64,000 nucleotides of DNA from Mesostigma viride (lineage: Eukaryota; Streptophyta; Mesostigmatophyceae; Mesostigmatales; Mesostigmataceae). The translations under genes were made by a program, and so were the position numbers. The stretch covers positions 1,070,677 to 1,134,676 of the forward strand of contig RPFO01000082.1 of assembly GCA_009746045.1 (NCBI GenBank). The letters run 5' to 3'. Position 1 is the first letter of the stretch, and each line of letters starts with the position of its first letter. The notes under the pieces were generated by a model, which made no database searches, was not told where the DNA came from, and was given only the letters and a program-made list of their open reading frames with translations. Below are positions 1-9,659 of the stretch, in pieces.

Positions 1-3000
1 CACAAGGTAGTCCAAGTCAGTAGTAGTGGCCCTCTCATTCTTGATAAAAGAGACCACGGGCTTATTATCACAATAAACCCTGACATCAATCACGGGTTGA
101 GGTCTTATCTGACTCAGACACCATAAGAGTAGCTCTCTTATGTATATGGCATCGCGAATGCACATGGCGTATGCCCTGCACTCAGCGGTGTCAATGCCAG
201 CAAACCGCCTCCTCTGAAGGTTACTGGACCAGTATACCAACGAGGGCTGTTTGCCTTCATTCCTGATGGTGATCAGGCATCCGGCTCTGGCACCAATCTT
301 GTTGGCAGATCTAGACTCTTGGCTAGCATCTGTGTAGGCGTCTATGATGATGCGCCCATGCCAGTCTACACCGGACAACACCAAGTCAGGAGATTCATTG
401 AGGCAGCTCTCCAGGCGCCTCCTTCCTTCTCCTACAACAACAGAGTCTGGCATCCTACTCTGTACTGCCAGGTCAGGGTTAGTTGTGGCAGCCAGCCAAC
501 CCAGTTGACCTTTAACCGTAGGGGCATTCTCCTCAGTTACTCTCTTGGGCAACTGAGTTATTACTTTTTCTTTATACCCCTTCGCCGATTGCAGCTTAAG
601 ATGCCATCCTTTGTCATCCTGGAAAAGGGTACAGCCAATGCCACAGTAAGGTACCTGGCTGTTTTTACTAAACCATGCTCTGGTACCAATAGGGGACTTG
701 TCATTGAGCCTTTTATAGGTCTCATTCAACCATCCCTTGGGACCAATGCGTTGCATATCATCTCCATGTAAGGTAGCCCAGGTGGGTTGTCCTTTGGATT
801 GCCCCACAAAGAGACAATAAGCAAGATGAGATTGTTGCATCTGACATCTCTCCTGGATGGCAGGAGCAATGGTTTCATACCAGATGACTGGACTGCTGAC
901 CAGTCCTTCCCAGCCCACTTTAGGCTGCATGTAGGGATGACCTACTTCAGCTATCCAGCATGCTGGGGTCTTAACACAACAGGGTCTTTGAGCTTGCCAA
1001 GTGGCTCTGGCCACCTGAGGATCACCATGCAAAAAGGCCCTGGTGAAGTCATCAATTTCTGCTCCATAATCCAAGCCATAGTCCAAAGCACCAAGGTACA
1101 GACTAAGAATAAGCCTGAGAACAGGATGTGACAGGCCAGGAGTGTACAGCTCCTCCTTATCAAAGTCTGTAGTACCATGGAACTGGGTCACGACTGGACG
1201 TGCGTTTGGTATGGGAGGCTCACCAAGCTTGCTCTTCATCTTGCATACAAAACGCAACTGAAGCATTTGAGCATTGGGTGGAGGTTCTGAAATGCCTTCA
1301 AAAACATCCAGCGTTTGCCACTCCTGGAGCGCACGCGCCAATGCTACTCGCCAGGCCTCAAGGCCAGCGAAAGTGTGACAATCCAGGTCTACATCATCAA
1401 AGGACATGGGGCTATGAGCAGCAAATGACCTTTTTGTGAGACCAAGAGAAGTCACACTGAGCTGGGCGGGTTCTACCAGCTCAGAAGCTGGGGGTATATC
1501 CCTTCCCCATTCTGCTCCTTTTATTGAACCGACACAGGCGGTCTTCCAATTTGCCTTCTGGAACATTTCAAGAGGCAAGAGACATCTGAATGATTCCAGA
1601 GGAATTGGGTCACAATGGGTTTTTAGGAGACTCTTTGTGTTATTGGGGCCATCAACAATGGTAACACCGGGAGTCACCAAGAATGGCTGGCCAATGAGAG
1701 TGGGTCCCTTATAGCCATCAACAACACAAAGTGTCAAAGACTCACCCAAGAATGGGATAGTGATATTCCCAAGAACTTGATGATCAGTGTTACCCGCAAA
1801 GTCTTGGACAATAGTCCATGGACTGGGTTCAAGGGAATACTTATCCAGCAAAGCATTAAAGGGCGAGGTGACAGAGACCTCTGCTTTGGTATCCACATCA
1901 AAGCCATCAAGGTCCATGCCCTTCTCTAGAAGAGAAGTTATTTTGGCAATCTTTAGTGAGGGCTTGAGCTTCTTTACAATATCCCGAAGCTCTTGAGGAT
2001 TGCCTCTCTTGCCGAGCTGAGTGTTCAACCTGGACAACCCCTCCTCAGCTTGTCTTCCTTGGGCTGGAATCCCATCAGTCTCCAAGGGCAATGGCTTATT
2101 ACCAGGGTAATTGGATCCAAGCTTTGGCTGTTCAGACTGAAATATGTTATCCACCTGCCCAGGGGTCTCAAGCCCATGTTCCAACGGCCGGAGCTTCCGG
2201 TGCTGATCAGACACCCTATTATCCAACAAGTCAGCTTCATCCATATCATCCTGTGATATCCCAGTCAATGTCTTAGGCTGAGCTTGCTGAGTAGTAGGCT
2301 CCAGTTGATGGGAGGCCGCCCTTTCTGGTAGTTGGAGTCCAGCCTGTTCACTGGCCAAAGGTGGACAGGAAAGATTGGGAGATCCAAGTGCCTCTTCAGG
2401 GGCCATAATTTCCAGGGGATTTTCTTGAACGTTCATTGGATCTCTCTTCAATCTATTCCAAGCCAGATGATAAGTGGTCCCATTCCAGACCACATCAGCA
2501 GTTTTCATCTCCAGGTCAACTGAGGTTATGGTCCCTGGACCCTGCCAATAACCACGTTTACCAGGAGCATTTTCTTTGTGGAAGATCACCTGGTCTCCCA
2601 CCTCAAATTTTAATGATTCTCCTCTCTGTTTATCCTTTTCACAGAGATGAGCATACTGTGCCCACCTCTGCTTACTCCATGCCTGCATGATGTCATCAGG
2701 GTAGAGGCCACCTGCTAGTCCACGAGGTGAGACCAGCCGTGGAACACCACGCACCTTGATAGTATGAAAACGGTTGTTCATGGTGTTTTCCACTTTTGCA
2801 GCACCCAAACACCTGACAGCAAAAGTTGGTTTAAACATCTCAGGATAGTCCCCGGATATTACCAACTTCTTAAGCTCCTGTATATATCTGTCAACCTTGC
2901 CTTGGGCTTGGTGATCTTCACGACCCACAATCCTTAGGAAAGGCAGATCAGAGTATTTGGTCAGGCAGTTAAACTGCAAGTCCATCTGCAGCTTATGAAT

Positions 3001-3800
3001 AACTGCAAACTTCTGCAGAATAACAAGAACTGCGGCATGGAGAGTATTCTCATCCCCTGCTGCCATAGGTTCAATTCCAATGTAGCCTGACCATTCATCC
3101 ACAGCCACCAAGTAAGGCAATTGCCTGTAATTGGTGAAGTAGAGGATATCAGCTTGTAGATTACCCCTACCATCTGCAGGATGCTTTGCATGACGTTTGG
3201 AAGGCTTGTTAGCACACAATTGGCACACACAATGTTCTCTGACATCTTGATAAGCCTGCCAGAGAGCCTTGTTATTAATGGCTTGAACAAGCCTAATGGC
3301 ATTGTTTCCATGGCCACAGGCATCATGCAAACTCTTAGCCAGAGTCCTAAGATTAATACAATCATTAGGCTCAGGCTCTTCAGGACATGGACGGGCATCC
3401 ACGTTCCTGGCAGAGCAAGAGTCCAAGTTTTTATTATCAATATAACAAGGATTATTGCTCTGAGGAGCTTGACTGTTAACAATATCAATGGGTGCTTGGC
3501 TACAAACAGGAGCTGCACCACATGTATTGTTCACAGATACGTTGCTCACCTGGGCAACACCATGTGGCATCTGTCTACAACCAGGAGCAGATCCACATGT
3601 ATTATTTACAGGAAGAGTTCCCTCTGGGGTACTCTTTTTATTCCAGGCATGGATAGGAATGCCACAAACAGGGGCACTTTTACTGCTGCTCACTGGGGCA
3701 GCTTTACGGTCAGTAGGGGTTACTGCTGGAGCCCCTACCACCTGGCAGGCCTCATCTGCCATGAGTCCACTCTCATCAGCATCCATAAGGACGCTGTAGG
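1..3800 (-). CDS. Pol region of the copia-type element: integrase, reverse transcriptase, RNase H (partial)
   Basis: Visible parts, all minus strand: an integrase with an N-terminal HCVCQLC zinc-binding segment near 3.22 kb, its core, and a C-terminal part near 2.55 kb; a copia-like RT between about 1.27 and 0.64 kb with AEIDDFTRAFLHGD (motif A type) and an LHGDD active-site segment; and RNase H from about 0.34 kb to the edge (AYTDAS, DTAECRAYA, YCDNKPVVSF). A short retropepsin-like stretch may lie between integrase and RT; I am unsure of it. The end of pol is outside the window. Confidence 0.8.
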
Positions 3801-3824
3801 GGTTATATAAACAGAGAGGATCAT

Positions 3825-4880
3825 CTAGTTTTTCTGCTGCTGCTTCCTCTTGCGGCCACGAGAGGTATTGCCACCCCGCGGCTGAGAAGCATCACCACCA
3901 CGCGGCTGGGAAGCGTCACCACCACGCGGCTGAGAAGCGTCGCCACCACGAAGGGCACCGCTCTTGACGGCTTGGGAGATCTGCTGCAGCAGCTTGAGGA
4001 CCTCCATCTGGGTATCCTTGGGTCCAGCGCCCGCCTTGCTCCTGCAGGCAGACGCATCATGTCCAGAATTGCCACAAGACTTGCACTTGCGAAAGTAGCA
4101 ATCCTTAGCCAGATGGTTAGTCCTATTACAGAAAGTGCAGGGAGGGAAGGACTCAGAATTAGCGACAACCTTACCCTTACATGCGCGGCGTGTGTGCCCG
4201 GGCTGCCCGCAGTTGTAGCAGAAGATTTCCCGTTGCTGCTCCATCACCATGGCGACACGAGGCACCTCCGCGGCACCTCCTTCTCTGGAAACACGGGTTT
4301 GATTCGTCAGGAGCTCCTTGAGGTGAGCTCTGCATCGGTGAGTGTCGCACAGGTAACCGCGGCAGTTGGCGACCAAATTCCGCTTCTCGGATTCGGACAG
4401 AGCACAGTTTTGGATCCATCGGAGATTCACCGCCTCGTCAGGCCACCGGAGCCCCTGCTTCTCCAGCATGTCGTAGTAAGAGTTGAGGTGCTCGATGATG
4501 GTCTGCCCGGGCTTCGGCTTTGCATCTACAAATTCCTCGATCTCGTCGCAGGTTTTGGCAGTGATAGAACGAAGAAAAGTCTCCCTCGCTCGGCGCAGAA
4601 ACTCGAACGGCGACCACCGCAGACGCTGTGCTCTATCCAGCAGCGAAATCCACTCTGGGTGGTTTTTCTCGCGGTCTCCCAGCGGGGTTCCACGAAGAAA
4701 CTCCAGCCAGTCCGGAATGATGTCTCGGTTGCCCGCGAGCCTGCGGAAAAACGGCCCAAGAGAGCTTACAAAGCGATCCCGGTCTGCTTGAATAGCACCA
4801 GGCACCAGCGGGGCTGGAACCCATTTCTTGATTGCCGACAGCAGCTTCGCCTCTTGAAGCAAGGTCTCCCGCCGAAGCAC
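3825..4880 (-). CDS. Gag-like capsid/nucleocapsid protein of the copia-type element
   Basis: A 351-residue reading frame starting at an ATG at 4880. The first ~200 residues are helical and capsid-like. Three CCHC zinc knuckles follow between about residues 215 and 285 (CYNCGQPGHTRRAC, CTFCNRTNHLAKDC, CKSCGNSGHDASAC), which bind packaged RNA in this family. The C-terminus carries a short RGGDASQP unit repeated three times and a basic RGRKRKQQQ tail, a likely extra RNA-binding region. Integrase and RT coding follow downstream on the same strand. Confidence 0.85.
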   Translation of the reverse strand: MLRRETLLQEAKLLSAIKKWVPAPLVPGAIQADRDRFVSSLGPFFRRLAGNRDIIPDWLEFLRGTPLGDREKNHPEWISLLDRAQRLRWSPFEFLRRARETFLRSITAKTCDEIEEFVDAKPKPGQTIIEHLNSYYDMLEKQGLRWPDEAVNLRWIQNCALSESEKRNLVANCRGYLCDTHRCRAHLKELLTNQTRVSREGGAAEVPRVAMVMEQQREIFCYNCGQPGHTRRACKGKVVANSESFPPCTFCNRTNHLAKDCYFRKCKSCGNSGHDASACRSKAGAGPKDTQMEVLKLLQQISQAVKSGALRGGDASQPRGGDASQPRGGDASQPRGGNTSRGRKRKQQQKN

Positions 4881-5066
4881 CTTATCACGCGCACCATTAC
4901 AATTCGTTCAAGTGGCCCGCCGGAGCGGCTGTACAATTTTTCCCAGTGAGCGCGCTGCCAAGTGTACTTGTGGGCAAATTTTTAGGTGCCCCGTCACTTC
5001 GAGGTACTAAAAATTAGGCTACGGTACGAATTCAGCGAATTTCAGCGAATTTTCAGTCGAACCAAA

Positions 5067-5249
5067 GGAAGTGACGCCAACTACCAAAAAGTTTCCGTTA
5101 CGAATTTTCAGCCCAACACTCGCGCAAAATGAAGTGACGGCAACTACCAAAAAGTTTCCGTTACGAATTTTCACTCCCACACGTTTGCACAAAAGGAAGT
5201 GACGGCAACTACCAAAACGTTTCCGTTACGAATTTTCAGTCCCACACTT
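5067..5249. repeat. Tandem repeat, three ~60-65 bp units
   Basis: Three head-to-tail units each contain GAAGTGACG, CAACTACCAAAAAG and TTTCCGTTACGAATTTTCA. They lie in the noncoding stretch just upstream of gag and may belong to the leader or LTR of the copia-type element. No coding potential is seen. Confidence 0.75.
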
Positions 5250-5250
5250 C

Positions 5251-5559
5251 GCGCAAATTTTAGTAGGGCTGCACGCAAGCTACCTTTCAAAATTTTGCGC
5301 TAGTATGGAACGCATTTCATTCGTCTGGAGGAACGCTGCCCGCCAACTACCCCCGTTCAGAAAGTTCCGCCGAAATTTACCCGAGATTTGGAAATCTGAA
5401 CGTCCGCGCAAATTTTAGTAGGGCTGCACGCAAGCTACCTTTCAAAATTTTGCGAAAGTATGGAACGCAATTCATTCGTCCGGAGGAATGCTGCTCGTCA
5501 ACTGCCCCCGTTCAGAAAGTTGCGCCGAACTTTACTTGAGATTTGGAAATCTGAACGTG
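5251..5559. repeat. Tandem duplication, two 155-bp units
   Basis: The block beginning GCGCAAATTTTAGTAGGGC at 5251 is repeated from 5406, with a few substitutions. Both units contain GCACGCAAGCTACCTTTCAA and end near GAAATCTGAACGT. This is the second repeat set in the presumed upstream region of the retrotransposon. From 5560 to 6840 I see no gene; 5.6-5.9 kb is GC-rich and the rest is unremarkable. Confidence 0.8.
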
Positions 5560-6841
5560 CGGTTGGAGTTTCGCGGGGAAACCCAAGTTCCCAAGTAATT
5601 CACCAATGACGCGCTTCGAACACTTGTCCGCTAAAACCTAAGCAGCCGCTCCGGCTGGCCACTTAAACGAAACTTGATGCGCTGGTTGTCACTACTAGTA
5701 CTTCCCTGCCCGCAGCCCTCCTCCCGGGGCTGGTCGGACATATTCTTATTGTCATCCCTGTGCTCGCCTGGGCCAGGGTCGACAGAAAATTGAGCCGGTC
5801 CGTGCTCACCAGGGCCAGACCTCTGCTCTGAAAGATTGTCGTCCGAAGACATTGCAATGAATACAAGTTGCAAATAAATGGAATGCGATGTAAATCAGAA
5901 AGCATGAAATGAACGTTGTGTTTATTGTTCTCATACGTTATTGTCGTTGCTGCATAATTCGTCTTCGTTGCGCATATATTCTATTGCGCTTGGCACCTTC
6001 ATCAGTCTTGCTGAATATCCTACGTGGACATGCATTCCGTGTAGTTCAGTGCATGCCGCGTGTTAGATACTTCTAGAATCCTCTAGGAGGTACCAAGGCA
6101 GATGCGCATACATAATAGGCCGATAGTCGGCTCACACTACAATTCGCTTCCGCGGACACCTTTTTCAGCGGGGAAAGTGCCCCCGGGCTTCCGGGGCAAA
6201 TTCAGCAAGCGCTGCGGAACTTAGATACTAAAATTTCGTTTTTGGTTCGTACCGTACAGCCAATCATTTTGCTCCCGGATCAAATTGTGATCTGGGCACT
6301 GAACACGAAAATTTCAGCGGAACGTACGAAACACCAACGCAACTACAGAAAATTATCAGTGACGAAACTGTAGTACCGTGTACCCAAGCAAAATGTAGTA
6401 GGACTTCGCTAAATTCACGTTCGGAATTTTTCCCCGCAAGATTCCCCCGCAAGATTCCCGCGCACGATTCCCCCCGCTAGGTTCAGGCTCCAGTCGATGC
6501 TCGCCAAATGGCGCAAAAAAAGAAACACATGTTAAAATCAACGGTGCGAATCCTCGTTACCGCTCGGGTAACATTCTCACTCATTTCGCGTCTCCTACGA
6601 ACCGTATTGTAGTGCAGTCCTATTGACAGTACTACACCGGCCCTTGACCAGCCGGTGACGTGGAGGCCTGGGAGACGCCCACATATTCTACGTGGCGTTA
6701 TCCCATTGGCGAGTACTAGTGAAGTACAGCCATTGGCCCAATACTACAATAAAGTATATTGTAGTAATCTGTACAAGATCCTCTATCTCTGAGGACCCAT
6801 GTGGACCCTAGATGGGTCTCCAACCAACTCAAAACTCTAAT

Positions 6842-6909
6842 GGAGAAAGAGGGATTCGAACCCTTGGGAAAGTTACCCCATACATAGCATTCCACTCGGA
6901 CATTTCTCC
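6842..6909 (-). pseudogene. Deleted tRNA-Ser-like sequence (plastid trnS-GGA type)
   Basis: On the minus strand a perfect 7-bp acceptor stem (GGAGAAA/TTTCTCC) encloses a serine-type D-arm start (TGTCCGAGTGG), a variable arm and a T-arm with GGTTCGAATCCC. Total length is only 68 nt because most of the anticodon arm is missing. The sequence passes from GAGTGG straight to AATGCTATGTA, as if the interval between two TGG triplets of a plastid-like tRNA-Ser(GGA) had been lost. No usable anticodon arm remains, so this is a tRNA fossil or a tRNA-derived repeat rather than a working gene. Confidence 0.55.
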
Positions 6910-6945
6910 GAAAAAAAGGTCACGTAAGCTAAGGGTGGAGAGTTA

Positions 6946-7001
6946 AGGGTGTAGGTTGTAGGATGTATGGTGTAGGGTGTAGGGTGTAGGGTGTAGGGTG
7001 T
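6946..7001 (+). repeat. G-rich minisatellite (GTAGGGT units)
   Basis: About eight imperfect 7-bp units (GTGTAGG variants, ending in four perfect ones). The unit is telomere-like but is neither TTTAGGG nor TTAGGG, so an interstitial telomere is not claimed. Confidence 0.7.
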
Positions 7002-7338
7002 CTTGAGCTTTCTTTTTTGAGATCAATAGAGTCCCCTTCCATGATCATGTGCGTGATCTGGTTATGATTTTCATCTATGGCGTGTGTGGCCACATCGTGT
7101 ATTTACAACTTTCTAGCCATGGATAACTAGGTAACCATAAATTGGTTACCATGATAACTAGGTAAAAACGTGTTGGTTTCAGAATACATGTGATCGCTGC
7201 ATTGTCATCTACAATGTACAAATCAATCACGGATTTCGGGGCTACGGATTTCGGGGCTAAGTTTTTGTGGGTAGAGATTGGCAAGGGTGTCTTTATCTTG
7301 CCACTTGGTCACTTGGTGTGCATTACGTCTGTTCTTGC

Positions 7339-7649
7339 GTTGGAGTCAAAAAACTGTCCGTGTGTGGTGGTGGACTTTTCCTCACGGGCAGTCGCCATAT
7401 GTCATACAAGCACTTGTTCGGCGTACCACTAGCTCATGTATGTCACCATTGTAATTTTGCGTTGTAACAGCATTTCTCGGAGCCAACGGCCGTTGGACTC
7501 AAAAAACTGACCGTGTGTGGTGGTGGACTTTTCCTCACGGGCAGTCGCCATATGTCATACAAGCACTTGTTCGGCGTACCACTAGCTCGTGGATGTCACC
7601 ATTGTAATTTTGAGTTGTAACAGCATTTCTCGGAGCCAACGGCCGTTGG
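7339..7649. repeat. Two 153-bp tandem units ending in the CCAACGGCCGTTGG palindrome
   Basis: Units at 7339-7491 and 7492-7644 are nearly identical. Both contain the CTGWCCGTGTGTGGTGGTGGAC and CGGCGTACCACTAGCTC-type blocks, and at each unit end the 14-bp palindrome CCAACGGCCGTTGG occurs, at 7483-7496 and 7636-7649. Degenerate further units run on to about 8.16 kb, with the palindrome again at 7894-7907. No convincing gene overlaps them. Confidence 0.8.
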
Positions 7650-8148
7650 ACTTCGAAAAACTGATAGCCTTGTCTGAAGGTGTGTGCGTGAATGGCACAT
7701 GTGCATCGTCGGGGGGAGTTTTCTCAAGAGCCACATGTGGTAGTGTAAGGTGGGCATGCTTAGTGCGTACGGGTGGGAGGGACAAGAGGTGCAGAAGTTG
7801 ACGGCTTTTGACCTTGGGAAATGACACGGCACACATAAGACAACAAAGTGATAATTTTAATGTCTTTACGGGTGTACTGTCAATTTCTCCGAGCCAACGG
7901 CCGTTGGACTCTCGAAACTCTCCTGTCTACAAAGTGTGTGCGTGCGATGGCACTTGTTCCATGTGCCGGGGGGGGGTGAGAAATCTGTCGTTCATTAATT
8001 TGTGCCTCGTCGGGGTGGGCATGCATGAATTTGTGCCTCGTCGGGGTGGACATGCATGAAAGCATTTTCATTGGTACTCGGGGTTCAATATTTTTGTCTT
8101 GCTGTTGAAACGTCGACGTGCTCTTCTCCTGCTCTTTTTTTTTCCTAC

Positions 8149-9218
8149 TCAACGGCCGTTGGTGCTTTTAAACTTGCCCAGCGTTATGACTAGGATGCCC
8201 TTCTTTACTGCTAGCCACCGCCCCTTGTGTACAATGCTAGAATTAGGCCGGGGTAATGGTACACGTCCACCGCGTCCCCAGTGCAAGGTTCGTGAATGCG
8301 CTGGTTCGTAAAAAATTCGGCACTTGGAAGGTTCGAACACCTGACCCCACTTTCGTTATTTCAACATGCCCTGAACGAAAAAGCTGCGTAAAGGATACAT
8401 TAACCGTTCCCTGTTATTCTTGATTATATTATTGCGATATCATGGACGTACACACGCGGTTGGTGGTCCGTACTTGCCAACTGCACTTGCAAACTGACTG
8501 ACTGACTGCCTCCGTTACGCACTTGCGTGTGTTTCCGTACTTGCCAACTGAACTTGCAAACTGACTGAATGACTGCCTCCGTTACGACTAACAAGTGAAC
8601 GACGAGTGAGCTACTAAAGTTTTGTTCAGTTCATTGTGTCTATATGTACATAGCCGTTTCTTCAAAACCGTTGCGTGGATACCTTGATTCTGGGTTCGCT
8701 GATACTTGTTTCCCATTTTAAATCTCCCGTCCATAATTGGATACATGTAATGTAGGAGGATACCCACTTGCCCGAAATCCGCGTAACGGGTGATTAGTAC
8801 TGCTGTAAGCGGAACCACAGACAAATCTGTCTAACGGGCTAACATTATTGTCCTTCATGTACTGGTTTTTGCACGCAGGACGCCATTCGCAACACCGCCT
8901 GACGGAGTCGGATGGACCGGACGTGCGTGAGGCTGCTGTTCACAGTCGTGAAGTTGGCAGACATTAATATCAACACGGTCACGAGAATTCGTCCAGAGAA
9001 TAATTGATGCTTGTGACGTGCTCGACGGCTGCGATGACCGAGATGATGCGTGTAGTGCACAGCGTCCGAGACGTCGCGACACCCGTGGCTGTCCTGTTGA
9101 TGCGAACGCACGGTGACGAGACGGAGCCCATTATATAGGTGGATTACAAGTTAGAACGGCCCTCGCGGTTGCACTGTTTAATCGCGAACGTGGATTTTGC
9201 GGAGCCGACGGCCGTTGG
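8149..9218. promoter_or_regulatory. Further copies of the AACGGCCGTT palindrome
   Basis: TCAACGGCCGTTGG lies at 8149-8162 and CCGACGGCCGTTGG at 9205-9218, both single-base variants of the palindrome in the 153-bp repeats. CAACGG/CCGTTG is the core bound by three-repeat MYB proteins and matches plant mitosis-specific activator elements, so a regulatory role is possible. The same sites could simply mark decayed repeat units. Nothing else is recognised in 8.6-9.65 kb. Confidence 0.35.
8468..8588. repeat. Tandem duplication, 67-bp period
   Basis: CCGTACTTGCCAACTG followed by ACTTGCAAACTGACTG and GACTGCCTCCGTTACG occurs at 8468 and again at 8535. Two units only; no gene attached. Confidence 0.75.
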
Positions 9219-9659
9219 GGATTGGAAATCTGATGATATCGGGGCTGCGCACGACATCGAGGAACTGGGGATCGACGTAGGTCTACAGGCTCACTTGTCC
9301 GTCAACATGTATGGCCTCGCTTGACTGTCATCATCTTGACATGTACATAACTAGTTCATATACCATGCATTTGACACTGCCTGCACGTGGATTTTCCAGA
9401 CATACATTGAGGGTAATTATAACTCGAAAGCACTACGTACGATTGAGACGTCCGGTCGTAGAGCAGATGCACTGGAGCTTTCTGATCTTCCAATTGATGG
9501 GTCTGTAATTATGTAAGATATTCAGATATCGCGATGACTCGAGCATCGATGCATGGAATGTAATAATGTATTTCATTCAATTATACATCCAATTTAACTC
9601 CGCAATTGAGGGGCACACATGTCCATCAGCCCGAGACAACATTTCCCAAGTAATTTTCG

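Larger units (their letters stand above)
1..4880 (-). mobile_element. Ty1/copia-type LTR retrotransposon, cut by the left window edge
   Basis: On the minus strand the order is Gag with zinc knuckles, then integrase, then reverse transcriptase, then RNase H. Integrase lying before RT is the Ty1/copia (Pseudoviridae) order. The element enters the window from the left, so its 3' end and 3' LTR are outside. The 5' LTR, if kept, should lie between about 4.9 and 6.8 kb, but it cannot be delimited without its partner. The coding part looks whole by eye as far as it is visible, which suggests a fairly young copy. Composition is AT-richer in pol than in gag. Confidence 0.85.

Noticed and set aside
6946-7001. 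Interstitial telomere
   Set aside because: Unit is GTAGGGT-like with variants and only about 56 bp long; not a known telomere repeat of green algae.
8318-8345. tRNA B-box (GGTTCGAACACC)
   Set aside because: No acceptor stem or A-box can be paired around it.
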